From NCBI RefSeq assembly GCF_000482465.1, contig NZ_AXVJ01000042.1:62001-126000 (forward strand): 64,000 bases of DNA, written 5' to 3'. Each line of letters begins with the position of its first letter. Position 1 is the first letter of the stretch. Position numbers and translations under genes: made by a program. The DNA comes from Runella limosa DSM 17973 (GTDB lineage: Bacteria; Bacteroidota; Bacteroidia; Cytophagales; Spirosomataceae). This document shows positions 20,301-29,178 of this stretch, one piece after another. The notes below the pieces were generated by a model. That model was not told where the DNA came from, made no database searches, and worked only from the letters and a program-made list of their open reading frames with translations.

Positions 20301-21662
20301 CGTTCGGGTGAAATTCGCATCGTCAGCGAGTCAAACGGACAGGTATTGATTGGTAATAACGTTCCTTACGGAGCGACATTGCTTGTGAAAGAAGGTGAGC
20401 GCGTTACCAAAGGCCACGAACTTTGTAACTGGGATCCTTACAACGCCGTAATCTTGTCAGAATTTAACGGTTCTGCTCAATACGAATCAATCGAAGAAGG
20501 TATCACTTTCCGCGAAGAAATCGACGAACAATCGGGCTTCCAAGAAATGGTAATCATCGAAACACGTGACCGTACCAAAAACCCAGGTATCTTGGTAAAA
20601 GGTAAGAGCCCACTCTTGACCGACGCCGATGAGAAGATTTATAACTTGCCTGTAGGTGCGCGTTTGGTAATTAAAGATGGTTCAAATGTAAAAGCAGGTC
20701 AGCCTTTGGCGAAATTGCCACGTACACTCGGTAAAACGCGTGACATTACGGGTGGTTTGCCACGGGTAACGGAATTGTTTGAAGCACGTAACCCATCTAA
20801 CCCAGCGGTAGTTTCTGAAATCGACGGGGTGGTTATCTACGGAATTGTAAAACGCGGTAACCGTGAAATCAACATCGAGTCGAAAGACGGTACCCGTAAA
20901 AAATACCTTGTGCCTTTGTCGAAACACATCTTGGTGCAAGATGGTGACTACGTGAAAGCGGGTGAACCACTTTCTGATGGTGCCATTACGCCAAGCGACA
21001 TCTTGTCGATCAAAGGGCCAACGGCGGTACAAGAGTACTTGGTGAACGAAATTCAGGAAGTTTACCGTCTCCAAGGGGTGAAAATCAACGATAAGCACAT
21101 TGAATGTATTGTACGCCAAATGATGCAGAAAGTTGAAATCATGGAAGCTGGAGATACCAACTTCTTGGAAATGCAACCAGTAGATAAGTGGACGTTCCGC
21201 GAAGAAAACGACCGTGTTCTTGACATGAAAGTGGTAGAGGATTCGGGCGATTCTGAAAACGTGAAGCCAGGTATGTTGATTTCTGCGCGCCGTTTGCGTG
21301 ACGAAAACTCTACCCTCAAGCGTCGTGACCAACGTTTGGTCGTGGCACGTGATGCGAAAGCAGCCGTTGCACAACCAACTTTGATGGGTATTACGCAAGC
21401 GTCGTTGGGTACTGAAAGCTTTATCTCTGCCGCGTCTTTCCAAGAGACGACCAAAGTGTTGAGCGAAGCGGCGGTACGCGGAAAACGCGATACGCTCGAT
21501 GGCTTGAAAGAAAACGTAATTGTAGGTCACCTTATTCCAGCAGGAACGGGTGTACGTCGCTACCAGAAAAACATCATTGGTTCGAAAGAAGAACTCGAAA
21601 CCGTGACCGAATCACGTGAGCGCAGCAGCTCGCGTCGTAGCAAACGTGAATTAGCAAACTAA
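17331..21662 (+). CDS. rpoC: DNA-directed RNA polymerase subunit beta'
   Basis: 1443 residues. The N-terminal zinc site is [20 protein letters not shown]. The catalytic Mg-binding loop NADFDGDQM lies near residues 470-480. A second zinc cluster is [19 protein letters not shown]. Trigger-loop and bridge-helix regions follow ([18 protein letters not shown]). A typical Bacteroidota C-terminal extension rich in R, S and K ends the protein. It is the last gene of the operon; a strong terminator begins 27 bases later. Confidence 0.99.
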   Translation: MSFKKNKKINSDFSRITISLASPESILESSYGEVTQPETINYRTYKPEMGGLFCERIFGPVKDWECHCGKYKRIRYKGIICDRCGVEVTEKKVRRERMGHIELVVPVAHIWYFRSLPNKIGYLLGLSTKKLDQIIYYERYVVVQPGVKAEDGVNKMDFLTEDEYLDIMDRLPRENQLLPDTDPNKFIAKMGAEGLELLLSRTQLDELSYELRHNAANDTSQQRKAEALKRLKVVEALRDANTRIENRPEWMVIRMVPVIPPELRPLVPLDGGRFATSDLNDLYRRVIIRNNRLKRLIEIKAPEVILRNEKRMLQEAVDSLFDNSRKVNAVRSEGNRALKSLSDMLKGKQGRFRQNLLGKRVDYSGRSVIVVGPELKLHECGLPKDMAAELFKPFIIRKLIERGIVKTVKSAKKIVDRKDPVVWDILENVLKGHPVLLNRAPTLHRLGIQAFQPKLIEGKAIQLHPLVCTAFNADFDGDQMAVHVPLGQEAILEASLLMLSSHNILNPANGAPITVPSQDMVLGLYYVTKGRKSTPEIPIAGEGMTFYGAEEVIIALNEGKVSKHANIKCRVTVRNEDGSLEKKLIDTVAGRLLFNQCVPESVGYINELLTKKKLQQIIGHVFKIAGNARCAQFLDDIKQLGFQTAFKGGLSIGLGDIKIPDVKWQLIEGAKEEVQGVMDNFMMGLITENERYNQIIDVWTRTNTKLANTLLTQLENDQQGFNSVYMMMHSGARGSREQVRQLGGMRGLMAKPQKNLAGGVGEIIENPILSNFKEGLDVLEYFISTHGARKGLADTALKTADAGYLTRRLHDVAQDVVVNEVDCGTLRGIEISALKDNEDIVEPLSERILGRVSVHDVMDPLSGELILASGQEITEEIAARIDETSIETVEIRSVLTCETRSGVCSKCYGRNLASGRMAEIGESVGVIASQSIGEPGTQLTLRTFHVGGTAQNIAVEANIRAKFEGKIEFEDMRTVESTDAEGNPVTIVMGRSGEIRIVSESNGQVLIGNNVPYGATLLVKEGERVTKGHELCNWDPYNAVILSEFNGSAQYESIEEGITFREEIDEQSGFQEMVIIETRDRTKNPGILVKGKSPLLTDADEKIYNLPVGARLVIKDGSNVKAGQPLAKLPRTLGKTRDITGGLPRVTELFEARNPSNPAVVSEIDGVVIYGIVKRGNREINIESKDGTRKKYLVPLSKHILVQDGDYVKAGEPLSDGAITPSDILSIKGPTAVQEYLVNEIQEVYRLQGVKINDKHIECIVRQMMQKVEIMEAGDTNFLEMQPVDKWTFREENDRVLDMKVVEDSGDSENVKPGMLISARRLRDENSTLKRRDQRLVVARDAKAAVAQPTLMGITQASLGTESFISAASFQETTKVLSEAAVRGKRDTLDGLKENVIVGHLIPAGTGVRRYQKNIIGSKEELETVTESRERSSSRRSKRELAN

Positions 21663-21688
21663 CAGGTTTCCCCGTGAGTTTATAGAAG

Positions 21689-21719
21689 AAAACGCCCCGA
21701 CTTCGGTTGGGGCGTTTTT
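21689..21719 (+). terminator. Intrinsic terminator after rpoC
   Basis: AAAACGCCCC at 21689-21698 pairs with GGGGCGTTTT at 21709-21718, with an inner tetraloop TTCG and a T tract. It closes the secE-rpoC operon. Confidence 0.95.
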
Positions 21720-21800
21720 GTTTTCGGCCGCTTACACACTAATTTTTCGATTGCTACCGTTTTTTACTTCCTTTGTCACCCAAACGACGATTATTTACGT

Positions 21801-24110
21801 ATGAAGAAATTACTTTTTGTTTTCTCTCTCGCTTTTCTTACTTGTACTTCACTCTGTGCTCAAGACAATAGCTACAACTTGGTGCCATTTCCTGCGCAAT
21901 TCAACGGTGGAGATGGGAAATTTGTGGTCAATGGACAAACCAAAATCATTGTGACGGCCAAAGATGTGTTGTTGAAACCCATTGCACAGTCGCTGGCTAA
22001 TACGCTTAAAACAGCCTCTAAATTGAATTTGGCAGTTGCACCTGCCGCCCCTCCTACTGCGACCAACACGATTTTTATTCGCTTGAACAAGGCCCTGGGC
22101 TTAGGAAACGAAGGGTATAAATTATTGGTAGGAAAAGAACGCGTAATACTTGAGTCGGCGACGCCACAAGGAGCTTTTTACGGCCTACAAACCATTCTTC
22201 AGCTGTTGCCAACCGCCGTTTTTAGCCCTACCCCCGTTGAAAACGTCGCTTGGACGATGCCCGTGTGCCAAATCCAAGACAAACCCCGTTTTGTCCACCG
22301 TGGGCTGATGCTCGACGTAGCGCGTCATTTTATGCCTGCCTCGTTCATCAAAAAATACATCGACCTTTTGGCACTCCATAAAATGAACGTATTGCACTGG
22401 CATTTGACCGATGACCAAGGCTGGCGCATTGAGATAAAGAAGTACCCTAAACTCACACAAGTGGGCTCAAAACGCAAAGAAACGCTGGTAGGGCATTATT
22501 CAGAAAATTACCCTCAGAAATACGACGGAAAAGAGTACGGAGGGTTTTATACCCAGGCCGAAATAAAGGACATTGTAAAGTATGCGCAGGCAAAATACGT
22601 GACCATTATTCCTGAAATCGAGCTGCCAGGTCACGCAACGGCGGCGTTGGCGGCTTATCCAGAGCTAGGTTGCGAGCCTTCAAAAAACTACCAAGTGGGC
22701 ACAAAATGGGGGGTGATGTACGACGTGTTTTGCCCTACGGAGACAACCTTCACCTTTTTGCAGGACGTGCTGACGGAAGTAATGGCGCTTTTCCCTAGCA
22801 AGTATATACACATTGGCGGTGACGAATGCCCCAAAGACGCTTGGAAACAGAGTACCTTTTGCCAAGAATTGATAAAAAAACAGGGATTGAAAGACGAACA
22901 CGAGCTGCAAAGCTACTTCATCAAGCGGATTGAGAAGTTTGTCAACTCCAAAAAGAAAAGCATTATTGGCTGGGACGAGATTTTGGAAGGTGGCGTCGCT
23001 CCCAACGCAACCGTCATGAGCTGGCGAGGCACGTCAGGTGGGATAGAAGCGGCTAAACAAAAGCACAACGTCATCATGACGCCGACAACCTACTATTACC
23101 TCGACTATTACCAAGGCAACCCTGCCAAAGAACCTTTGGCGATTGGTGGGTATTTGCCCATTGAAAAAGTATATGGTTATGACCCCGCCGATGGCTTTGA
23201 TGAAGTGTCAAAAAAATACATTTTGGGGGTACAAGGAAACCTCTGGACGGAATATGTGCCTACTCCTGAGCAAGTAGAATACATGACATTTCCGAGAGCT
23301 ACGGCCATTGCGGAATCGGCTTGGATGCCTTCAGGAGTCAAAAATTTTGAGGATTTTGCGATGCGTTTGAAAGAACATTTAAAACGATTAGACTACCTCA
23401 AAGTCAATTATTCAAAACGTATTTTGGACGTTCGGGCGGTGACGCAGTTCAATAACCAAGGGCAGTTACAGGTGCGTTTGGATAAATTGGACTCGGATAG
23501 CAAAACCTACTACACCACCGATGGCAATCAGCCTACGACCAGCTCCACGGAATACACCATGCCGATTACATTGGATAAAATCACGACCATCAAGGCCATT
23601 ACGACCGCTGGCGCTACTTTTGAGGAAAAATTCTTTGTGCATCGTGCCAAAGGAAAACCCTACAAATACGCCAATGCTCCTGCCGACTGGGCTGACCCTG
23701 ATAAAAAGAAATTGACCGATGGGCAGGTGGCTCAAAGCCCTCAAAACAGCGCGGAATGGGTACAGATTTCGGGCAAAGATTTGGAAATTACGATTGATTT
23801 GGGCGAGGTAAAACCCGTGACCAAAGTGTCGGCCAATTTCTTAAAATTGATTTTGTACAACATCTTCCCTCCTACTTCGGTGGAAATTGGCCTCTCGCGC
23901 GACGGCGAAAGTTTCAAAGAAGCGTTGTCCCAACCTGTCAACTATCAGCTAGAAGGCGGATGGCAAATTTTGCCAGTAGTTGCCGACTTCAAAACGGCAC
24001 GGGCGCGGTACATTCGGGTTCGGGCTAAAAATGCAGGAAATGCCCCCGCAGGTCATCCAGAGGCAGGTCGCCCAACCACGATTTCAATGGATGAAGTAGT
24101 GGTAGATTGA
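21801..24110 (+). CDS. Beta-N-acetylhexosaminidase, GH20
   Basis: 769 residues with a signal peptide (MKKLLFVFSLAFLTCTSLCA, cleavage before QDN). An N-terminal GH20b domain covers about residues 25-150. The catalytic TIM barrel runs about 155-500, with GLMLDVARHFMP, HWHLTDDQGWRIEIKKYP and the catalytic Asp-Glu pair D341-E342 in HIGGDECPKDAW. A chitobiase-type C-terminal module follows (YYTTDGNQPTT), then a discoidin-like F5/8 carbohydrate-binding domain (VQISGKDLEITIDLGEVKPV). The enzyme removes terminal GlcNAc or GalNAc from glycans, probably in the periplasm or at the cell surface. It stands alone, followed by a terminator. Confidence 0.96.
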   Translation: MKKLLFVFSLAFLTCTSLCAQDNSYNLVPFPAQFNGGDGKFVVNGQTKIIVTAKDVLLKPIAQSLANTLKTASKLNLAVAPAAPPTATNTIFIRLNKALGLGNEGYKLLVGKERVILESATPQGAFYGLQTILQLLPTAVFSPTPVENVAWTMPVCQIQDKPRFVHRGLMLDVARHFMPASFIKKYIDLLALHKMNVLHWHLTDDQGWRIEIKKYPKLTQVGSKRKETLVGHYSENYPQKYDGKEYGGFYTQAEIKDIVKYAQAKYVTIIPEIELPGHATAALAAYPELGCEPSKNYQVGTKWGVMYDVFCPTETTFTFLQDVLTEVMALFPSKYIHIGGDECPKDAWKQSTFCQELIKKQGLKDEHELQSYFIKRIEKFVNSKKKSIIGWDEILEGGVAPNATVMSWRGTSGGIEAAKQKHNVIMTPTTYYYLDYYQGNPAKEPLAIGGYLPIEKVYGYDPADGFDEVSKKYILGVQGNLWTEYVPTPEQVEYMTFPRATAIAESAWMPSGVKNFEDFAMRLKEHLKRLDYLKVNYSKRILDVRAVTQFNNQGQLQVRLDKLDSDSKTYYTTDGNQPTTSSTEYTMPITLDKITTIKAITTAGATFEEKFFVHRAKGKPYKYANAPADWADPDKKKLTDGQVAQSPQNSAEWVQISGKDLEITIDLGEVKPVTKVSANFLKLILYNIFPPTSVEIGLSRDGESFKEALSQPVNYQLEGGWQILPVVADFKTARARYIRVRAKNAGNAPAGHPEAGRPTTISMDEVVVD

Positions 24111-24134
24111 TAAAATAAGCTATTAGACATACCT

Positions 24135-24172
24135 AACAAGAAAGGCGCTGTACCCACAGCGCCTTTCTTGTT
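24135..24172 (+). terminator. Intrinsic terminator after the GH20 gene
   Basis: A perfect 16-bp stem (AACAAGAAAGGCGCTG at 24135-24150 with 24157-24172), extendable by one T-A pair. It is 25 bases behind the stop codon. The remaining 170 bases up to the TonB receptor gene are AT-rich; I see no consensus promoter there. Confidence 0.9.
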
Positions 24173-24344
24173 GGTGGGAGTATTCTTCCCGTTCACGCCA
24201 CTTTTTTGGCACTTTGTCCCAATTTAGTCTTATTTTTTTAAACAAAAACGTAGGTTTACCTCGTTTTTATAACGAAAAAGTACAAATGTAAACTTCTTCT
24301 TTATCCATTAACAAGTAACGGTGGCTTGCCACTTATTGTCAGCT

Positions 24345-26702
24345 ATGAAACATATCTTTAGTATTTTGTTGTGGCTTGGGATGGCCACGTGGGCGTACAG
24401 CCAAGAAAAACGAACGATTAGTGGGTACATCAAAGATGCCTCCAATGGCGAAAGTCTGATTGGGGTATCGGTGTATGTTCGGGAAATAGGGAACGGAACC
24501 GTGACCAACGACTACGGCTATTATGCCTTAAACCTGCCGACGGGTGTCTCTTACACATTGGTTTTCAATTACATTGGCTACGAAAAAGTAGAGAAAAAAG
24601 TGACGCTTACTGACGATTTAAAGCTCAGTATCGAACTCAAGGACGAAAGTGTGAAACTGCAAGAAGTCATTGTCAAAACCACCAAAGAAGACGAGAACGT
24701 CAAGAACATTGAGATGTCGGTCAACAAGGTGGAAATGAAAACCATTCGCCAAATGCCAGCCTTGCTCGGGGAAGTTGATTTGGTTAGGAGTATTCAATTG
24801 CTCCCTGGCGTGACGAGCGTGGGTGAAGGTGCAAGCGGGTTCAACGTCAGGGGAGGAAATATTGACCAAAACTTAGTCCTGCTCGACGAAGCGCCTGTTT
24901 TCAATGCTTCGCACTTATTTGGGTTTTTCTCGGTCTTTAATCCTGATGCGGTCAAAGACGTAAAACTCGTCAAAGGAGGGATTCCCGCGCAGTACGGCGG
25001 TCGTATTTCGTCGATTTTAGACGTACGTTTGAAAGAAGGAAATGCCAAAAAACGCGAAATCAACGGAGGAATTGGGACGATTTTCTCCCGCTTGAGCTAC
25101 GAACAGCCTTTTGCCAAAAGCAAAGGGTCTTTCATTGTAGCAGGCCGACGCTCTTACATCGACGTGTTGGCCAAGCCATTTCTGAATGGCGATTTAAAAA
25201 ATTCTCGCTTTTATTTCTATGACCTTACGGCCAAAGCCAATTATCGCATTGATGACAAAAATACGGTCTTCGCTTCAGGCTACTTCGGGCGCGATGTATT
25301 TGGGGCGGATTTTGGTTTTGAGTGGGGAAATAGAACGGCTACCGTCCGTTGGAACCACGTTTTTAATAACAAACTGTTTATGAATGCCACCGCATTCTAT
25401 TCGGATTATGACTATGGTTTAGAATCGGACCGCAACAATAAGAACAAAAGCGGCGATAAGTTTAAGTGGAATTCGAGCATCACGACCTGGAGTATGAAGC
25501 CCGATTTTACGTATTACCTCACGCCCAACAATACCGTTACTTTCGGTGGACAGTACATCAATTATAGCACCAAACCAGGCACAGCGACGGCGATTTCGAG
25601 CGGAGAAGAACGAAATATTAGCTTAGACCCACGTTATGCCGACGAATCGTCTTTGTACATCGGAAATGACCAAAAAATAACCGATTGGTTGTCGTTTCAG
25701 TACGGAATTCGGTATTCGTATTTCCGAAATTTAGGCCCAGGGACGGCGTATGAGTTTTTGGAAGTGGTCAAAGGGGATCGAAAACTCCCCGTTTCGGAGA
25801 AAAAATACGAATCGGGCGTGATAAATACGTATGGTAATTGGGAGCCGCGCTTTTCGACCAAAATAGAGTTAAATCCTTCCACTTCTATCAAAGCGAGTTA
25901 CAACCGAACGGCTCAGTATTTGCACTTATTGTCAAACACAGCAGCTAGTTCACCTTTGGATGTGTGGACGCTGAGTTCAAAAATTATCAAGCCTCAAATA
26001 GCCGACCAAGTGGCGTTAGGCTGGTTTCAAAACTTCCAAGAAAATATGTACGAGGCGTCATTGGAGGTGTATTACAAAAAGCTTCAAAACCAAATTGACT
26101 ACGTTGCAAACTCTGAACTACTCTTAAACAGTTATTTAGAAGGAGACTTACTTTTTGGCAATGGGCGAGCGTACGGAGCGGAAGTGTACGTCAAAAAAAA
26201 TCGCGGAAAGCTGACAGGTTGGGTGAGTTATACGCTGGCTCGTACCGAACGTAAAATCGAAGGTATCAACAACGACAACTGGTTTCCAGCACGCTTTGAC
26301 AAGACCCATAATCTCTCAACGGTGGTGTTGTATCAACTCAACGACCGTTTGAGCTTCTCGGCCAATTTTGCCTTCAATACGGGTACGCCTGCGACTTTCC
26401 CTACTAACCGCTTTGAATGGGGAGGTTGGACGTTGCCACAAAATGTGGACAATAGCCGAAATGCGGCTCGGATTCCTTCGTACCACCGCCTCGACTTAGG
26501 AGCAACGCTCAAATCGAAGAAAAAACTGTTTGGAAAGGGCCAAGGAGAGTGGGTGTTGAGTATCTATAACGTTTATAACCGTCGTAACCCTTTCTCAATG
26601 TATGTGCGTCAAAATGAGGATAATAACCTCAAGACGGAAGCCGTTCGCTACGCGGTGATTGGCTCGGTGGTTCCTGCCATTACGTACAACTTTAAATTTT
26701 AA
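24345..26702 (+). CDS. TonB-dependent receptor with carboxypeptidase-like N-domain
   Basis: 785 residues from the ATG at 24345, which starts a signal peptide (MKHIFSILLWLGMATWAYSQ); an in-frame ATG at 24321 gives a worse N-terminus. Residues about 25-105 are a carboxypeptidase regulatory-like domain (TISGYIKDASNGESLIGVSV). The plug domain follows (VDLVRSIQLLPGVTSVGEGA, GFNVRGGNIDQNLVLLDEAP, KGGIPAQYGGRISSILDV) and then the 22-strand barrel. Size and form match the non-SusC receptors paired with DUF4249 lipoproteins; the next gene, 5 bases away, is such a protein. Substrate unknown. Confidence 0.95.
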   Translation: MKHIFSILLWLGMATWAYSQEKRTISGYIKDASNGESLIGVSVYVREIGNGTVTNDYGYYALNLPTGVSYTLVFNYIGYEKVEKKVTLTDDLKLSIELKDESVKLQEVIVKTTKEDENVKNIEMSVNKVEMKTIRQMPALLGEVDLVRSIQLLPGVTSVGEGASGFNVRGGNIDQNLVLLDEAPVFNASHLFGFFSVFNPDAVKDVKLVKGGIPAQYGGRISSILDVRLKEGNAKKREINGGIGTIFSRLSYEQPFAKSKGSFIVAGRRSYIDVLAKPFLNGDLKNSRFYFYDLTAKANYRIDDKNTVFASGYFGRDVFGADFGFEWGNRTATVRWNHVFNNKLFMNATAFYSDYDYGLESDRNNKNKSGDKFKWNSSITTWSMKPDFTYYLTPNNTVTFGGQYINYSTKPGTATAISSGEERNISLDPRYADESSLYIGNDQKITDWLSFQYGIRYSYFRNLGPGTAYEFLEVVKGDRKLPVSEKKYESGVINTYGNWEPRFSTKIELNPSTSIKASYNRTAQYLHLLSNTAASSPLDVWTLSSKIIKPQIADQVALGWFQNFQENMYEASLEVYYKKLQNQIDYVANSELLLNSYLEGDLLFGNGRAYGAEVYVKKNRGKLTGWVSYTLARTERKIEGINNDNWFPARFDKTHNLSTVVLYQLNDRLSFSANFAFNTGTPATFPTNRFEWGGWTLPQNVDNSRNAARIPSYHRLDLGATLKSKKKLFGKGQGEWVLSIYNVYNRRNPFSMYVRQNEDNNLKTEAVRYAVIGSVVPAITYNFKF

Positions 26703-26707
26703 TCGCC

Positions 26708-27643
26708 ATGAAGAAAATAAATAACATTCCTACTTTTTTGACCTACGCGGCGGGTGTTTTATTGGCCGTAACCACTCTTACTAGCTGCCAAGACGTGGTT
26801 GACTTAGACGTAAAATCAGGCCCTCCGCAATTGGTAGTAGATGGTTGGGTGACAAACCAACAAACCAGCCAAACCATTCGCCTGACCGAATCGGCGGGGT
26901 ATTTTGATAATAGCCTAGCAAAACCAGTCCTCAATGCGACTGTGACCGTTACCGACGATAAAGGAGGGGTGTTTTCTTTTGTTGACCTAAAAAAAGATGG
27001 AAACTACGTTTGGAAGCCAGTTGCGGCCAGCGACACCATTGGGCGGGTAGGACGAACCTACACGTTGCGCATCAAAATGGGAACCGAAGAATATACGGCA
27101 GTAAGTAAGCTTAATCGGGTTCCTAAAATCGACTCACTGACCTATTTCTTTGACAAATTACCCATTGCTCCAGCGGATGATGCACCTCAAGAAGGTTATA
27201 CGGCGGAGTTTTTTGCCCGTGACCCAACGGGATCAGGTGACTGCTACTGGATAAAAAGCTACAAAAACGGCAAGTATTTTAATAAAACGACGGAAATCAC
27301 AATTGCTTACGATGCCGCGTTTAGTCCAGGAGCCAACAGCGACGGTTTGCGCTTTATTTTGCCCATTCGTCGAGCCATTTCCCCCGAGTTTTACAAAGAA
27401 AAAGACACGGTCAAAGTAGAGCTTTACAGCATTCCGTTGGAAGGATATTATTTCTTAAATCAAGTACGAACTGAGTCGAGCAATCAGGGACTTTTTGCAA
27501 CGGCTCCGTCCAATATTTACAGTAACGTAAAAAATACCAATCCAACGGGACGCAAGGCATTGGGCTTTTTTGGTGCGGCGGCAGTTAGTACGTTTACCGA
27601 GGTGATTGACGCCAAAAAAGCAAAACCCAAAGACGGAAATTAG
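26708..27643 (+). CDS. DUF4249 domain lipoprotein
   Basis: 311 residues. A lipoprotein signal ends in LTSCQD at about residue 27. DUF4249 features follow: PPQLVVDGWVTNQQTSQTIR, NATVTVTDDKGGVFSF and the C-terminal region with YFLNQVRTESSNQGLFATAP. These proteins are encoded next to TonB receptors in Bacteroidota and are thought to act as surface partners, in a manner like SusD, although binding partners are not established. The spacing of 5 bases to the receptor indicates one operon. It converges on the ABC gene with a 3-base gap, and no terminator is evident there. Confidence 0.9.
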   Translation: MKKINNIPTFLTYAAGVLLAVTTLTSCQDVVDLDVKSGPPQLVVDGWVTNQQTSQTIRLTESAGYFDNSLAKPVLNATVTVTDDKGGVFSFVDLKKDGNYVWKPVAASDTIGRVGRTYTLRIKMGTEEYTAVSKLNRVPKIDSLTYFFDKLPIAPADDAPQEGYTAEFFARDPTGSGDCYWIKSYKNGKYFNKTTEITIAYDAAFSPGANSDGLRFILPIRRAISPEFYKEKDTVKVELYSIPLEGYYFLNQVRTESSNQGLFATAPSNIYSNVKNTNPTGRKALGFFGAAAVSTFTEVIDAKKAKPKDGN

Positions 27644-27646
27644 CCT

Positions 27647-29104
27647 TTAGCAGACAACGCCTTCGGAAAGGCGGAGGGTTTGGGTAACGCAGCTCGGGAT
27701 TTCGTAAGGATAATGAGAAACGTAAATGAGTGTTTGCTCTTGCGAATCACAAACGGCGTTGACAACCTCCTTAAAATGCTCTACGGCGGCAAAATCTAGC
27801 CCTTGGCAGGGTTCGTCTAAAATCAGCAGCGGTGGATGTTTCACCAACGCTCTGGCCAATAAAACGAGGCGTTGCTGGCCTTTAGAGAGGTTTTTAAATA
27901 ATTTATCAAGCAGCGAACCCACGTTGAGCCATTCGGCAACGGCGTGGGTTTGTTGTACTTGGTCTTCTGTTAATTTTCGGAAATAAACCCCCGTAGCGTC
28001 AAAAAAGCCCGAAGCAATGGTTTTAAAAACGGTTGTTTCTTGGGGGAAATACAAATGCAGTTCGGGCGAAACGTGTCCAATTTTGTTTTTTACGTCCCAC
28101 ATCGACGGCCCGCCTCGTTTTAAGTCAAACAGGTCGTAGTCATTGGCAAAACGTTGAGGATTATCGGCGGTTAGAATACTCAACAGCGTCGATTTTCCTG
28201 AACCATTAGGCCCAACCAGCGCCCACTTCTCCCCTTTTTTGATTTGCCAATTGACGTTATTGAGCACTTTTTTTCCACTGTAGGTAATGGTAATATTACG
28301 CAAGTTGACCGCCAATGAAAAATTATACGTCGGAGCAATCGGGACTACTTCGCGGGGCTGAAACGTAGCTTTGTCGGTCTCCGAAAGCGATTCTTCTTCC
28401 GAAATAATTCTCCCTTCTTTCAATCGTACCACGTGGGTGACGCTTTGGGGAATTTCGACCGAGGAAGTAACCAACACAATGGTCACACCTGCTTCTTTGA
28501 GGTGCGCAAGGGCGTTTCTTAGTACCTCGCGCGAATGGACGTCCAAGCCCGAAAATGGGTTATCTAACAATAATAATTGCGGTTTTTTGAGCAACGACCG
28601 CGCCAAAAGCATCCGCCGAGTTTCGCCGTTGGACAAAGTTACAAAATGGCGGTCGAGCAGGTGGTCGATGGAAAGCAACTGGCAAGTGGCAAGTAAATCG
28701 GCTTCGCTGACCGAGTTTGGAGGAAGTACCACCGAATGGTCGTCAACGGTTCCTACGGGCTTGAGTTGGTTGGTCAGCACTTCACGAACGGTCGGCGCAA
28801 CTTCTGCTTCGTGGCTATGAAAACGCTGCTGGTAATACTGTGCAGCGGATCTGATAATGCGATTGAATGAGTAATCAGACGGAACCAGTTCTGCCACTTT
28901 TGAGAGCAGCACATCGCCGTAATCGTGGGTCAATTTTCCGCGCCAAATCGGCCATTTTCCCGCCAAAACCTCTAATAATGTGGATTTCCCACTTCCATTT
29001 TCTCCGATGATGGCCCATTGTTCACCCGTTTGAATGGTGACGGAAAGGTCGGATAAAACAACGGTGTCGTAGCGACGAACAAAAGCGTTTTGGAGTGTAA
29101 TCAT
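27647..29104 (-). CDS. Twin-ATPase ABC protein (ModF/PhrA-like)
   Basis: 485 residues from the ATG at 29104 (MITLQNAFVRRYDTVVLSDL). Two nucleotide-binding domains lie in tandem without membrane segments. NBD1 has Walker A GENGSGKST, signature LSNGETRRML and Walker B LLLLDNPFSGLD. NBD2 has GPNGSGKSTLL, LSKGQQRLVL and LLILDEPCQGLD. In NBD1 the catalytic glutamate after Walker B is Asn, so this site may bind but not readily hydrolyse ATP. ModF of Escherichia coli has this soluble twin-ATPase form near molybdate transport genes; nothing here supports molybdate. Role unknown. It is divergent from the acyl-CoA dehydrogenase, with a palindromic repeat between them. Confidence 0.85.
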   Translation of the reverse strand: MITLQNAFVRRYDTVVLSDLSVTIQTGEQWAIIGENGSGKSTLLEVLAGKWPIWRGKLTHDYGDVLLSKVAELVPSDYSFNRIIRSAAQYYQQRFHSHEAEVAPTVREVLTNQLKPVGTVDDHSVVLPPNSVSEADLLATCQLLSIDHLLDRHFVTLSNGETRRMLLARSLLKKPQLLLLDNPFSGLDVHSREVLRNALAHLKEAGVTIVLVTSSVEIPQSVTHVVRLKEGRIISEEESLSETDKATFQPREVVPIAPTYNFSLAVNLRNITITYSGKKVLNNVNWQIKKGEKWALVGPNGSGKSTLLSILTADNPQRFANDYDLFDLKRGGPSMWDVKNKIGHVSPELHLYFPQETTVFKTIASGFFDATGVYFRKLTEDQVQQTHAVAEWLNVGSLLDKLFKNLSKGQQRLVLLARALVKHPPLLILDEPCQGLDFAAVEHFKEVVNAVCDSQEQTLIYVSHYPYEIPSCVTQTLRLSEGVVC

Positions 29105-29105
29105 G

Positions 29106-29138
29106 AACTTTGTCAAAGTTTGGGACTTTGACAAAGTT
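29106..29138. repeat. Paired palindromes AACTTTGTCAAAGT between divergent genes
   Basis: AACTTTGTCAAAGT at 29106-29119 is the exact reverse complement of 29125-29138, with a 5-base centre. Each arm is itself nearly palindromic (ACTTTG-N-CAAAGT). It begins one base upstream of the ABC start codon and lies 40 bases before the acyl-CoA dehydrogenase. A related pair occurs at 42241-42276. Its TAACTTTG (minus strand) and TTTG (plus strand) resemble promoter parts, so an operator or a REP-type repeat are both possible. Confidence 0.7.
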
Positions 29139-29178
29139 AGTAGTCTAAATACTTTATATTTGCTTAAATCTATACTTT

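Noticed and set aside
20682-21530. 282-codon minus-strand ORF within rpoC
   Set aside because: Antisense shadow of rpoC; composition is rich in F, H and R as typical for such shadows.
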